This document shows positions 8,755 through 17,935 of a DNA stretch of 64,000 nucleotides, one piece after another. The translations under genes and the position numbers were made by a program. This DNA is from an uncultured Winogradskyella sp. (GTDB lineage Bacteria > Bacteroidota > Bacteroidia > Flavobacteriales > Flavobacteriaceae). Positions within the stretch are counted from its first letter, which is position 1. Each line of letters begins with the position of its first letter. The DNA lies in the NCBI RefSeq assembly GCF_947498005.1, contig NZ_CANMIW010000001.1, positions 372,001-436,000 on the forward strand, given 5' to 3'. Below the pieces are notes generated by a model, which did not search any database, was not told the DNA's origin, and saw nothing but the letters and a program-made list of their open reading frames with translations.

Positions 8755-10446
8755 ATGCGTTGGACGTTAAAACCAAAACCTGAAGCTGTAAAAGTTTCTG
8801 AAATGAAAAAAGCACTTGGTGTTGATGATGTTGTTGCAACTTTACTATTGCAACGTGGCATTGATACGTTTGAAGCAGCCAAAACATTTTTTAGGCCAAG
8901 TTTTAGTGATTTACATGATCCATATTTAATGAAAGATATGGACGTTGCCGTTGCTCGTATTGAAAAAGCCATTGACGCAGGAGAAAACATAATGGTTTAT
9001 GGCGATTATGATGTAGATGGAACAACCTCTGTAGCCTTAATGTCTTCCTATTTAAAAACAAGAATTGATTCTGTTGCCACCTACATTCCTGATCGTTATG
9101 ACGAAGGTTATGGAGTGTCTTATAAAGGTATTGATTTTGCAGACGATAACGATTTTACATTAATTATAGCATTAGATTGTGGTGTAAAAGCCATAGATAA
9201 AGTGGCTTATGCCAAAGAAAAAGGGATTGATTTTATTATCTGTGATCATCATAGACCAGGAGATAAAATTCCAGATGCTGTAGCAGTTTTAGATCCAAAA
9301 CGCGACGACTGTGATTACCCTTTTAAAGAATTATGTGGCTGTGGCGTTGGTTTTAAATTAATAACGGCTTTAGCAGTAAACCAAGGACAAACAGCTGAAG
9401 ATTTAGTAGAATATTTAGATTTAGTTGCTACAGCAATTGGTGCAGATATTGTACCTATTGTAGATGAAAATAGAGCATTGGCCTATCTTGGCCTACAGGT
9501 TATAAACACCAATCCTAGACCAGGAATGAAAGCCATTATTGCTGAGGTTAAAAAGGATATTCTAACCATTACAGATGTCGTTTTCATCATTGCACCAAGA
9601 ATAAATGCAGCAGGAAGAATGAAACATGGCAACCATGCCGTAACACTATTAACTGAAACTGATTTTAATCTAGCAGCAGAATATGCTGTAGATATAGACC
9701 AATTTAATACAGATAGAAGAGAAACCGATAAGCGCATTACTCAAGAAGCTTTAGTTCAAATTGAAGAAAATAATGAACAAGAAGGCTTTACAACCGTTGT
9801 TTATGACGAAACTTGGCACAAAGGAGTAATTGGTATTGTTGCTTCGCGCTTAATAGAAACGTATTACAGACCAACTTTAGTTTTTACAAAAAGTGGCGAT
9901 AAATTAGCGGCTTCTGCACGTTCTGTAAAAGGATTTGATGTGTATAATGCATTAGAAGCATGTTCAGAACATATTGAACAATTTGGAGGTCATAAATATG
10001 CCGCAGGCTTAACCTTACTGCCAGAAAACTACGAAGCCTTTAAAGCAAAGTTTGAAAGTGTTGTAAAAGAAACTATAGACCCAAAACTACTAACACCAGA
10101 ACTCAAAGTTGATTTAGAAATAGAATTAGGAGAAATCAATGATAAATTGATGCGTATCTTAAAGCAGTTTGCACCATATGGACCAGGTAATATGTCGCCA
10201 ACCTTTATGTCGCAAAACATAAAAGATACAGGTTGGGGAAAATGTGTTGGCGAAGATGATAAGCATATTAGGTTAACTGTTACGCAATCTTTTAACGATA
10301 AGATTGTTTGTATTGGTTTTGGTTTAGGCGACAAAATAGATATTATAAAAACTAAAAGGCCATTCAGCGCAGCGTATTCTATTGACGAAAATCACTGGAA
10401 TGGTAATGTGAGTTTACAATTAAAGTTGAAGGATATTAAAGCCTAA
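8755..10446 (+). CDS. recJ: Single-stranded-DNA-specific exonuclease RecJ
   Basis: 563 residues, the normal length. The DHH phosphoesterase motifs are intact: DYDVDG at 84-89, LDCG about 141, DHH at 164-166, and the DHHA1 signature GGHKYAAG about 411. A C-terminal OB-fold region follows. RecJ degrades single-stranded DNA 5' to 3' with Mn/Mg in RecF-pathway recombination and mismatch repair. It begins 22 bases after the PL7-like lipoprotein gene, so read-through is possible. Confidence 0.97.
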   Translation: MRWTLKPKPEAVKVSEMKKALGVDDVVATLLLQRGIDTFEAAKTFFRPSFSDLHDPYLMKDMDVAVARIEKAIDAGENIMVYGDYDVDGTTSVALMSSYLKTRIDSVATYIPDRYDEGYGVSYKGIDFADDNDFTLIIALDCGVKAIDKVAYAKEKGIDFIICDHHRPGDKIPDAVAVLDPKRDDCDYPFKELCGCGVGFKLITALAVNQGQTAEDLVEYLDLVATAIGADIVPIVDENRALAYLGLQVINTNPRPGMKAIIAEVKKDILTITDVVFIIAPRINAAGRMKHGNHAVTLLTETDFNLAAEYAVDIDQFNTDRRETDKRITQEALVQIEENNEQEGFTTVVYDETWHKGVIGIVASRLIETYYRPTLVFTKSGDKLAASARSVKGFDVYNALEACSEHIEQFGGHKYAAGLTLLPENYEAFKAKFESVVKETIDPKLLTPELKVDLEIELGEINDKLMRILKQFAPYGPGNMSPTFMSQNIKDTGWGKCVGEDDKHIRLTVTQSFNDKIVCIGFGLGDKIDIIKTKRPFSAAYSIDENHWNGNVSLQLKLKDIKA

Positions 10447-10466
10447 GAAATTCGTTTAAGGCTTTT
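10438..10466 (+). terminator. Weak hairpin after recJ
   Basis: AAAGCCT and AGGCTTT pair around a 15-base loop and are followed by TTTTC. It overlaps the recJ stop codon. The T run is short, so termination may be partial. Confidence 0.4.
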
Positions 10467-10474
10467 CAAGACCT

Positions 10475-10512
10475 ATCAACTATAAAATACAATAGATTAC
10501 CTATTCGTTGAT
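10475..10512 (+). promoter_or_regulatory. Nested inverted repeat just before the OmpA-family start
   Basis: The outer stem is ATCAAC/GTTGAT (10475-10480 and 10507-10512). The inner stem is AATAG/CTATT (10491-10495 and 10501-10505). It ends 5 bases before ATG 10518. It could be a leader hairpin or a protein-binding site. Confidence 0.35.
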
Positions 10513-10517
10513 AAAAC

Positions 10518-11624
10518 ATGAAACATTTAATTTTCACTTTTTTCATATTCTTTAGTCTTCTTTCATCGAGTCAAAATCTTGTTCTTAATCCAAGTTTTGA
10601 AGATTATGAAAGATGTCCAGAAATCATTGGGCAATTCAGTAGAAATGTAACAGGTTGGTCTATTCCAAATTTAGGATCCACTGATTTTTTTAGTACTTGC
10701 AGCAAAGCTGTTGGGTCTCATAATTACATTGGTTATCAAATGCCCAAAGACGGCAAATCTTATGCCGGTTTTTATGCGTTTTCACCAGATAACTATAGAG
10801 AATATGTTCAAGGAGAGTTAAGTGAATTATTAGAAGAAGGCAAAGCTTATAAGCTTACATTTTATATCAGTTTAGCTGAGAATTCAACAGATGCTCTAAA
10901 AGGTATTCAAGTTTTATTTACAGAGCAGAAGTTGGTGTTGTCTACGAAAAGTTTTAAAGCCATTTCTGAAACCAATATTAACCCTAAAAAACACACGAAT
11001 AAACGTTTTCGTTTACATTCTACTGATTCTGAATTATTTTATAATGATAGAGTTAATTGGACAAAAGTTTCCCTAGAATTTATTGCTGAAGGCTATGAAA
11101 CTCATTTTTTAATAGGAAATTTTAATAATAATAAAAGGACAGAACTACAGGAAATATTAAAAACAACTAAAGCTAAACATCAATTTTCCTATTACTACAT
11201 AGACGACATTTCTATTGAACCCTTAGTAAAAGAAGAAAAAGGAATAATAATTGAGAAAACTAAAGAACCAAAACTTAAAACCAATGAAATCTATACGTTC
11301 AAAAATGTATTGTTCGATATTGATAAAGCAGAATTACTAGTGGCATCAAAAGAAGAACTTAATCAGCTATATTCACATTTAAAAAGTAATCCTAGTTTTA
11401 AAGTTGAAATTTACGGCCATACAGACAATACAGGTATAGAAAATAGAAATAAAGAATTATCTGAGCAACGTGCAAAAGCTGTGGCAGATTATTTAATTTT
11501 ACAAGGTCTAAATACTTCAAGAATAAAATCTTTTGGCTATGGAAGTTCGCAACCTTTGTCAACCAACGATACGGAAGAAGGAAAACAGCAAAATAGACGT
11601 GTAACGTTTAAAATAATAGACTAA
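10518..11624 (+). CDS. OmpA-family outer-membrane protein with N-terminal jelly-roll domain
   Basis: 368 residues. A signal peptide (LIFTFFIFFSLLSSSQ) precedes a galactose-binding-like domain (LVLNPSFEDYERCP, VTGWSIPN, YREYVQGEL; about 20-235) of a kind common in Flavobacteriia. A C-terminal OmpA peptidoglycan-binding domain follows (about 255-368), with NVLFDIDKAEL, EIYGHTDNTG, LSEQRAKAVADYL and QQNRRVTF. The protein should span periplasm or surface and peptidoglycan. Ligand unknown. The MFS gene starts 3 bases after the stop. Confidence 0.88.
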   Translation: MKHLIFTFFIFFSLLSSSQNLVLNPSFEDYERCPEIIGQFSRNVTGWSIPNLGSTDFFSTCSKAVGSHNYIGYQMPKDGKSYAGFYAFSPDNYREYVQGELSELLEEGKAYKLTFYISLAENSTDALKGIQVLFTEQKLVLSTKSFKAISETNINPKKHTNKRFRLHSTDSELFYNDRVNWTKVSLEFIAEGYETHFLIGNFNNNKRTELQEILKTTKAKHQFSYYYIDDISIEPLVKEEKGIIIEKTKEPKLKTNEIYTFKNVLFDIDKAELLVASKEELNQLYSHLKSNPSFKVEIYGHTDNTGIENRNKELSEQRAKAVADYLILQGLNTSRIKSFGYGSSQPLSTNDTEEGKQQNRRVTFKIID

Positions 11625-11627
11625 AAA

Positions 11628-12902
11628 TTGGCAAAAAACGACCCTTACGCAGCATTAAGAATTAAAGAATTCAACATTTTTTTATTAGTAAGATTTGCCT
11701 TAGTTTTTGGTTGGTCTATGCAATTTGTTGTAATTGAATGGCAAGTGTATTCAATGACTAACGACAAATTGAGTCTTGCCATAATAGGTCTATGCGAGTT
11801 TTTACCTGCTTTTTTTCTAGCACCTTTTGCAGGTCATATTGCTGATAAAAAAGAAAAACGAAATCTTTTTGCACTATGTATTGCACTGTTTTCATTTATA
11901 AGTTTTGGATTGTTTTGGTTGACGTCTAATCAAATTGAAACCTCATGGACAACCAATACTATTTTATACAGTATTTATGGTTTGGTGTTTTTTGGTGGTG
12001 TTTTAAGAGCGTTTTTTGGCCCAACTATATTTTCATTAATCGGATTACTCGTTCCAAAGAAAATTTATCCCAACGCAGCAACATGGAGCAGTAGTACTTG
12101 GAAAGGTGCTAGTGTCTTTGGAGCATTATTAGGTGGATTTTTAATCGCTTGGATTGGTGTTCATTATACGCTTGGTATTATATTCTTATTGGTTATGCTG
12201 TCCTTACTGTTAGTATTTGGAATTGCCAAAAAACCAATTTTAAATCAAGGAAATACCGAAACCGTAAAAGAGAGTCTTAAAGCAGGACTCAATTTTGTGT
12301 TTAATGACAAAGTGGTGTTAGGAGCATTAACCTTAGATATGATTGCCGTATTGTTTGGTGGTGCTGTTGCTATTTTTACCGTTTTTGCAAAAGATATATT
12401 AGATGCAGGACCAAAAGGTTTAGGTATTTTACACGCTGCATTATCCTCAGGAAGTATTTTAACCATGTTAGCTACAACATACATTCCTATTGCAAAAAGC
12501 ACAGGAAAAAAATTATTGATTTCAATTTTTGGCTTTGGTCTTTGTATGATCGTTTTTGGTGCTTCAAAATTTATGTGGCTTAGTGTTGTAGCTTTATTCC
12601 TTGCTGGTGTTTTTGATGGAATTTCTATGGTTGTACGTCAAACTATATTACAATTAAAAACGCCAGACCATATGAGAGGACGCGTTGGTGCTGTTAATTC
12701 TATGTTTGTTGGGTCATCTAACGAACTTGGTGCTGTAGAAAGTGGAATAGCAGCCAGATTATTTGGCGCACCTTTAGCCGTTGTGCTTGGCGGAACTGTA
12801 ACACTTATTGTTGTTTCCGTTATAGGACTTAAGAATAAACCTTTAAGAACTCTAGATTTACAACACGATATTGAGGAGCACGAAAAAGAGGATGTCGTTT
12901 AG
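11628..12902 (+). CDS. MFS transporter, DHA3/EntS-like
   Basis: 424 residues with about 12 hydrophobic segments and the MFS loop motif GHIADKKEKR after TM2. EntS/DHA3-type exporters have this general sequence (FWLT, GVLRAFFGPT, PDHMRGRVGAVNSMFVGSSNELG) and export siderophores or drugs. The start is a TTG at 11628; the next in-frame ATG lies inside TM1, so a TTG start (AKNDPYAALRIKEFN) is preferred. The 3-base spacing to the OmpA-family gene suggests co-transcription. Its 3' end overlaps the convergent lpxH by 4 bases. Substrate unknown. Confidence 0.88.
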   Translation: MAKNDPYAALRIKEFNIFLLVRFALVFGWSMQFVVIEWQVYSMTNDKLSLAIIGLCEFLPAFFLAPFAGHIADKKEKRNLFALCIALFSFISFGLFWLTSNQIETSWTTNTILYSIYGLVFFGGVLRAFFGPTIFSLIGLLVPKKIYPNAATWSSSTWKGASVFGALLGGFLIAWIGVHYTLGIIFLLVMLSLLLVFGIAKKPILNQGNTETVKESLKAGLNFVFNDKVVLGALTLDMIAVLFGGAVAIFTVFAKDILDAGPKGLGILHAALSSGSILTMLATTYIPIAKSTGKKLLISIFGFGLCMIVFGASKFMWLSVVALFLAGVFDGISMVVRQTILQLKTPDHMRGRVGAVNSMFVGSSNELGAVESGIAARLFGAPLAVVLGGTVTLIVVSVIGLKNKPLRTLDLQHDIEEHEKEDVV

Positions 12903-13669
12903 TATTTCTTCAATTCAAAAGTAGTTCCGTCAAAAACACCATAGGTGTAATACTGAATCCAATCACCAAGATTCACGTATTTAGACGTTTCGTTAAGTTG
13001 AATTTCAAGCGGTAAATGTCTATGACCAAAAATGAAGAAATCTCTGTGTTTGTCTTCAAGTTTACGTTTGGCATATTGAGCCAACCACTCGTTGTCTTCA
13101 CCTAAAAATTTGGCATCATCATCACCAGAAATCATTTTATTTTTTACAGACATGTATTGCCCAATCTTTAAACCAATATCTGGATGCATCCATCTAAACA
13201 GCCATTTAAAAAAGGGATTAGTAAACACCTTTTTCATGCGTTTGTAGCCTTTGTCTTTAGGGCCTAAACCATCACCATGACCAATAAAAAAGGTTGTATC
13301 GTTAAAAGAGAATTCTTGTGGTTTATGAAAAACAGTAATGTTTAATTCTGTTTTAAAGTAATCTTTCATCCATAAATCATGATTCCCTACAAAGAAATAA
13401 ACTGGAATTCCAGAATCTGTAATTTCAGCTAATTTCCCTAAAGTTCGCGTAAATCCTTTTGGGACCACTGTTTTATATTCAAACCAGAAATCAAATAAAT
13501 CGCCTAGTAGAAAAATAGCAGCAGCATCTTCTTTAATCTCATCTAACCAAGCTACAAATTTTTTTTCACGAGGTTTTGATGCTTCAGGTGTTGGTGCACC
13601 TAAATGATTATCTGATGAGAAGTAGATTTTTTTTCCTTCAGCAAGTATTATGTGATGAGTTTTATTCAT
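12899..13669 (-). CDS. lpxH: UDP-2,3-diacylglucosamine diphosphatase (LpxH-type)
   Basis: 256 residues from ATG 13669. A longer frame needs a TTG at 13693 and would overlap queD by 32 bases. Metallophosphoesterase motifs are in order: SSDNHLG, GDLFDFW, GNHDLWM, GHGDGLG and GHRHLP. LpxH hydrolyses UDP-diacylglucosamine to lipid X in lipid A synthesis at the inner membrane. Its ATG overlaps the queD stop by 8 bases, so the two are translationally coupled. Confidence 0.9.
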   Translation of the reverse strand: MNKTHHIILAEGKKIYFSSDNHLGAPTPEASKPREKKFVAWLDEIKEDAAAIFLLGDLFDFWFEYKTVVPKGFTRTLGKLAEITDSGIPVYFFVGNHDLWMKDYFKTELNITVFHKPQEFSFNDTTFFIGHGDGLGPKDKGYKRMKKVFTNPFFKWLFRWMHPDIGLKIGQYMSVKNKMISGDDDAKFLGEDNEWLAQYAKRKLEDKHRDFFIFGHRHLPLEIQLNETSKYVNLGDWIQYYTYGVFDGTTFELKKY

Positions 13670-14114
13670 TATCCGAAGCGTACCATTCAGCAAAACTCGT
13701 TGATGTTTCAGACAGTTTTAAAGAATGTAATGCTATGTTCTCTGGTAAGTGTTTCTTTATTTTTTCAGCAAAATCAATGACCATCATCTCTGTTGTAGGT
13801 TGATAATCTACGAGTATAATATGATGTTCTTGATTCTTAAGTTCTTTTGCTAAGTTTAAATGTGGTGTATTTTTATTAAAAATCATTGAGTGATCAAAAA
13901 CGTCAATGATTTCTTTATTTACAATCTTTTTAAGATCACCAAAATCTATTACCATTCCAAATTTCACATTAGAATGATCAATAATAGGTTCACCAATTAC
14001 GGTAACAAATAAATGATAACTATGACCATGCAGGTTTTTACATTTACCATCATAACCATAAAGCGCATGACCTGCTTCAAATGAAAACTGTTTTGTTATA
14101 CGAATTTTACTCAT
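13662..14114 (-). CDS. queD: 6-carboxytetrahydropterin synthase QueD / PTPS family
   Basis: 150 residues. Zinc ligands appear in FEAGH (about 15) and HGHSYHL (about 29-33), with a Cys in GKCKNLHGH and a C-terminal SLKLSET motif. QueD makes 6-carboxytetrahydropterin in queuosine synthesis; related PTPS members act in other pterin pathways, so the specific role rests on similarity. The start codon overlaps the stop of a 32-residue membrane microprotein (TAATG), placing queD in a tight operon with lpxH downstream. Confidence 0.85.
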   Translation of the reverse strand: MSKIRITKQFSFEAGHALYGYDGKCKNLHGHSYHLFVTVIGEPIIDHSNVKFGMVIDFGDLKKIVNKEIIDVFDHSMIFNKNTPHLNLAKELKNQEHHIILVDYQPTTEMMVIDFAEKIKKHLPENIALHSLKLSETSTSFAEWYASDNE

Positions 14115-14212
14115 TATCGTCTTTTATTACGGTTATAGAAATATACAATTATTAGCACCAATCCTAGGACTAAAAACAAGCCGTTTCCGCCTAAAAAGTT
14201 AAGAATATCCAT
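14114..14212 (-). CDS. Predicted 32-residue single-span membrane microprotein
   Basis: A short frame reading MDILNFLGGNG, then a ~17-residue hydrophobic span (LFLVLGLVLIIVYFY) and a basic tail NRNKRR. Its TAA overlaps the queD ATG (TAATG) and its ATG lies 1 base after the stop of the 58-residue gene upstream. This coupling on both sides is the main evidence that it is translated. Hydrophobic span followed by positive charges suggests N-out, C-in topology. Family unknown. Confidence 0.65.
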   Translation of the reverse strand: MDILNFLGGNGLFLVLGLVLIIVYFYNRNKRR

Positions 14213-14213
14213 A

Positions 14214-14390
14214 TTAATTATCTTTATATCTGTTTTTGTTATATCTATAAATGACAAAAGCTATAATAACTAAAACCACAAAAGGTAATAGCGTGCCAAT
14301 AAAAACGCCAATACTGTAATTGTCATCTGGCGCCTGCTTCAGTTTTTCGTCTATTTTGGTGTTTTGAATTAAGGCAATTAGAAAACTCAT
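14214..14390 (-). CDS. Predicted 58-residue single-span membrane protein
   Basis: ATG 14390 to TAA 14214. A polar N-terminal part (IALIQNTKIDEKLKQAPDD) is followed by a membrane span (IGVFIGTLLPFVVLVIIAFVIY) and a basic tail RYNKNRYKD. It lies 28 bases after the MATE gene and 1 base before the 32-residue gene. Both small proteins share the plan of span plus basic tail. I do not recognise the family; small subunits of membrane complexes look like this, but nothing nearby identifies a partner. Confidence 0.65.
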   Translation of the reverse strand: MSFLIALIQNTKIDEKLKQAPDDNYSIGVFIGTLLPFVVLVIIAFVIYRYNKNRYKDN

Positions 14391-14418
14391 TTATAGAAAT
14401 TTAATTTCTCGAACAAAT

Positions 14419-15753
14419 TTAAGTGTTTTGAGCAAGGCTTTTGAATGTTTTCCTAAATTTTATGATTAAGGGTAAACCACGAGCTATCATCCAAAGTGTA
14501 AATGCTATAAAAATGCCAGTAAGTTTATAGTTTTGAGCATCTGTCCAATATATAACAGGAATAAATATAACTAATGTTGAGAATAGCAACACGTTTCTTA
14601 AATATTTCATTTTACCAAGACCTTTAAAAACACCATCAAAAATAAATGCCAAAGCACATAAGGGTTGCATGGCTAGAATAATCCAAAATATATTGTAGAA
14701 TTCTTTTAAAACGTATTCATCGTTACTGAATAAACGACCCAAAGGATAATAAAATAGAGCACCAATTAATCCTATAAATAAGCCAACAATAATACCATAT
14801 TTAATGAGTTTATTGCTTAATTCAATTAGTGTTTTATAATTTTTAGCACCATATAGTTTACCTGATAAAATATTACCAGCGCTAGCATAACCATCAATAA
14901 GAAACGCACCAAAAAACCAGAGGTTTATGGCAATAGTATAGGCTGCAATGTAACTTTCGCCATATTTGGTGGCAAAACTTGTCCCAAAATATAAAGCGGC
15001 ATTTAAAGCCAGTGTTCTTACAAATAAATTTAGAATCATTAGTGTAAAACGTTTCATTTCGTGATTAAATGGAAATGAAACCAATAATGGAATATTCGTT
15101 TTTTTAAGCAAGTAATACGCAGAAAGTACAGCCATAATTATTTGAGCAATAACGCTCGCATAAGCAGCACCTTCAATATGCAATGCAGGAATAAAATCTT
15201 GAATTCCGTAAACTAAAACAAAGTCTAGAATAATATTTGAAATAGCACCAGAAATAGCAATCAACATTGGGTAGTAAGTGTTTTGAAGACCTCTAAACGT
15301 CCCAAAAACAGCAATAGTAAAAAGTGTAAAAGGAAATCCAAATACACGAATTTGATAATAATCAATGCAAAATTCTAAAATGCTTCCTGAAGCGTTGTAA
15401 AGCTTAAATATTTGAGATGCTAAAGGAAAAGAAACAGCAATAATTATAAGACTTAAACTTGTAATAACAAATATAGCTTGTGCTGGTAAGTTTTTAACGG
15501 CTTCTACATTTCCTGCACCTAAATATTGAGAAATGATAGAAGAAATAGAACTGCGTGCTTGTCCTAAAACCCAAATGAGCATAGACATAAATGTACTCAC
15601 AATACCAATAGCGGCTAAAGATTCTGTGGCATTAAATTCCATGTTGCGAATTATAGCCAAATCGGTTAACGACAGAATAGGTTCAGAAATTCCAGCAATA
15701 ATTGCAGGAACAGCTAATGTATTTATCTGTTTTAAAGTTATAGATCTGCTCAC
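14419..15753 (-). CDS. MATE family efflux transporter
   Basis: 444 residues from GTG 15753. A longer frame would need a TTG at 15771 inside the upstream gene. The GTG overlaps the upstream stop in the classic GTGA arrangement, and the resulting SRSITLKQINTLAVPAI start is typical for flavobacterial MATE proteins. About 12 membrane spans, with GIVSTFMSMLIWVLGQARSSISSIISQYLGAG in the first half and GTFRGLQNTYYPM. It should act as a Na+- or H+-driven antiporter in the inner membrane. Substrate unknown. Confidence 0.9.
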   Translation of the reverse strand: MSRSITLKQINTLAVPAIIAGISEPILSLTDLAIIRNMEFNATESLAAIGIVSTFMSMLIWVLGQARSSISSIISQYLGAGNVEAVKNLPAQAIFVITSLSLIIIAVSFPLASQIFKLYNASGSILEFCIDYYQIRVFGFPFTLFTIAVFGTFRGLQNTYYPMLIAISGAISNIILDFVLVYGIQDFIPALHIEGAAYASVIAQIIMAVLSAYYLLKKTNIPLLVSFPFNHEMKRFTLMILNLFVRTLALNAALYFGTSFATKYGESYIAAYTIAINLWFFGAFLIDGYASAGNILSGKLYGAKNYKTLIELSNKLIKYGIIVGLFIGLIGALFYYPLGRLFSNDEYVLKEFYNIFWIILAMQPLCALAFIFDGVFKGLGKMKYLRNVLLFSTLVIFIPVIYWTDAQNYKLTGIFIAFTLWMIARGLPLIIKFRKTFKSLAQNT

Positions 15754-16250
15754 AATATCAATTCGTAACAATGGAAGGGGAATTCACTCTGTTTTGGGAA
15801 GTGTATATCACCTAATCGTTTATACCCGCGAAGTTCGTAAAACTTTTGGTTTCTTTTGTTCTGTGAAAAGGTGTCTAATCTTATAGAGGTATAGTTGTTT
15901 TCTATGGCAAATTGTTCTGCATAACTCATTAGTTGTTGAGCATAACCATTACCTTGATATTTTGGGTGTACAGCCAAACGATGAATATAAATGTTGTTTT
16001 GGTTTGAAGTTATCCATTTTATTGATTCATATTCTGCATCCATATATGTAGAAATAACAATAGTTCCATTGACTTTACCATTAATTTCTAATACATAAAG
16101 TTCCTTTCGATTAATATCATTTTGAAATGCGAATTTAGTTGGATAATGACTGTTCCATTGGTAAATGTGATTTGCTATCATAGCTTTAGCACAAGCTTTT
16201 GTTAGTAACAAAATAGAATCTATATCTTTTTCATGTGCTTTACGAATCAT
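15750..16250 (-). CDS. GNAT family N-acetyltransferase
   Basis: 166 residues. The acetyl-CoA binding motif A is seen in IHRLAVHPKYQGNGYAQQL (Q/R-x-x-G-x-G/A type), followed by the motif B region NQKFYELRGYKRLG. It is translationally coupled to the MATE gene by a GTGA overlap. Such enzymes acetylate small amines, antibiotics or protein N-termini; pairing with an exporter hints at detoxification, which is inference only. Confidence 0.85.
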   Translation of the reverse strand: MIRKAHEKDIDSILLLTKACAKAMIANHIYQWNSHYPTKFAFQNDINRKELYVLEINGKVNGTIVISTYMDAEYESIKWITSNQNNIYIHRLAVHPKYQGNGYAQQLMSYAEQFAIENNYTSIRLDTFSQNKRNQKFYELRGYKRLGDIHFPKQSEFPFHCYELIL

Positions 16251-16284
16251 TTTTAATGTTTATTTTTGTTTAAAATTATTTCAG

Positions 16285-17082
16285 ATGAAAACGATATTAG
16301 TTCCTGTTGGGTCTTCAAAAAATGCACAATCGCATTTACAGTATGCCGTAGATTTTGCTAAAGCATTTGGTGCAAAAGTATATGTAGTTCAAATATATAA
16401 TGTTTATACTAAGGCTGGCACAATGATTAAAATAGATCCTATTTTAGAGGCTGAATCTAAATCTTTTTTAGAAACACATGTATCCTCTATTGACACTAAA
16501 GGTGTTGATGTGATTATTAGAACTTTTAAGGGAAAATTAATTGATACCTTAGAAAAAGTTTGTGATGCATTGAAGGTAGATTTAATAATTCTTGAGCCAA
16601 GAACTAATTCAATAAAAGATGAAGTTTATTTAGGGAAGACGTCTGGAAAAATTATAAAGCAAACGCAGATTCCGGCTTTGATTGTGCCAGAAGGCTATAC
16701 GTTTAAACCATTTGAAAAGTTATTGATAGCTTTAAAATCGGCAATTATAAAAAAAGACAATGTGCTTTATCCATTGGCTTCGATAAAAGCTCAATTTAAT
16801 GCTGCTGTCACTTTACTTTTAGTAAAAACACCACATCATAAAAAACACGATTTTGATGTTAATGATGAGTTACAGTCTCTTGTCTCATCAACTAAATATG
16901 CAGATAGTCCAACAACTTTTATGGCCTTTTTGGAACATCATAAAGAAAATAACCCAGATTTATTATGTGTGGTTAGGCGTAAGCGAGGATTCTTTAAGAA
17001 GCTTTGGGAAAAAAATACCATTTTAAAGAAAGACTTCCATAGTACTAAAATGCCTGTTTTAGTGTTGAGTGGATTGAAGTAA
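16285..17082 (+). CDS. Universal stress protein (UspA family)
   Basis: 265 residues. The first Usp domain (1-140) begins MKTILVPVGSSKNAQ and includes KVDLIILEPR and a G-x-x-x-G-K-I-type turn (YLGKTSGKIIKQTQIPALIVPEG). A more divergent second half ends KMPVLVLSGL, so it looks like a tandem Usp protein with a degenerate second domain. The ATP-binding G2xG9GST pattern is only partial. TATTTTTG at 16261-16268 is a plausible -7 box. Confidence 0.82.
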   Translation: MKTILVPVGSSKNAQSHLQYAVDFAKAFGAKVYVVQIYNVYTKAGTMIKIDPILEAESKSFLETHVSSIDTKGVDVIIRTFKGKLIDTLEKVCDALKVDLIILEPRTNSIKDEVYLGKTSGKIIKQTQIPALIVPEGYTFKPFEKLLIALKSAIIKKDNVLYPLASIKAQFNAAVTLLLVKTPHHKKHDFDVNDELQSLVSSTKYADSPTTFMAFLEHHKENNPDLLCVVRRKRGFFKKLWEKNTILKKDFHSTKMPVLVLSGLK

Positions 17083-17092
17083 ACAGACAAGT

Positions 17093-17935
17093 TTACCTTT
17101 TTATAAAATCAATTACTTGGTCTACAACAGCATTCAATTCATTAGAAAGCTCGCTTTTATTCCAAGGATGTTTAGTGTTAAACACATGGTCTGCGTTATC
17201 AATTATTTTGTATTCGCTATTAGGATTCCATTGATGTAAAGCTTCGGCTTCATCAATTTTTACGGAAGTATCATCAGAGCCATGAATAATTAAATGTGGT
17301 ATGTTTAAACGTCTCTCTGCAGATTCAATATGAAGGCGTTCTTCGTTGGCTTTAAAATCTTCAAAAAACTGATAGAAATGTGGCATTTGTTGTTTAGTTC
17401 TTCCATTTAAAACATACTTAACACCTTCTTTTTTCCATGAGTCTAAATCACCAATAGTTGCAGTGCGTTTGCCAAAGTCACACACGCTTGCTAAGGTTAT
17501 GAGTTTGGTAATTCTATGGTCTTCTGAGGCTTTTAAGATTGTAATTCCACCACCACGACTATGACCAATAAGCGAAATGTTTTGGATATTGATATTAGAG
17601 TTGCTTTTGAAATAATCTTGAGTCCAGGTTATAACCGCATCTAAATCGTCTAACTCCTTAGTATAATTGTTATTTCCAAAAGCTTCCAAATCAGGAAAAT
17701 CTATGGGATTGTCCATAGTACCACCATTATGAGAAAAGTTGAATTTAATAAAACAGAATCCAGCTTTAGCTAAAGTTTCAGACATAAGATCCCAAGCTCC
17801 CCAATCTTTAAATCCTTTATAACCATGACTAAAAATAACAACAGATTGATTTTCTATGTTTTCAGAATAAAAAGTATCAATTAATATTGGTTTTTTGTTG
17901 TCTCTTTCTAGAATTATGTTCTTATCGATTTTCAT
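17093..17935 (-). CDS. Alpha/beta hydrolase
   Basis: 280 residues. The nucleophile elbow is GHSRGGG (about residue 124), with an oxyanion region FSHGYKGFKDWG near the N-terminus, an acid in LIIHGSDDTSV and a His in NADHVFNTKHPW. The whole has a peptidase S9/dienelactone hydrolase look. Its ATG overlaps the stop of the AddB-like gene (TAATG), so it is probably translated from the same transcript. Substrate unknown. Confidence 0.85.
   Translation of the reverse strand: MKIDKNIILERDNKKPILIDTFYSENIENQSVVIFSHGYKGFKDWGAWDLMSETLAKAGFCFIKFNFSHNGGTMDNPIDFPDLEAFGNNNYTKELDDLDAVITWTQDYFKSNSNINIQNISLIGHSRGGGITILKASEDHRITKLITLASVCDFGKRTATIGDLDSWKKEGVKYVLNGRTKQQMPHFYQFFEDFKANEERLHIESAERRLNIPHLIIHGSDDTSVKIDEAEALHQWNPNSEYKIIDNADHVFNTKHPWNKSELSNELNAVVDQVIDFIKR

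Noticed and set aside
13670-13693. TTG start for lpxH
   Set aside because: It adds non-conserved residues and a long overlap with queD; ATG 13669 starts directly before the conserved domain.
15754-15771. TTG start for the MATE gene
   Set aside because: GTG 15753 forms the GTGA overlap with the upstream stop and gives the typical N-terminus.
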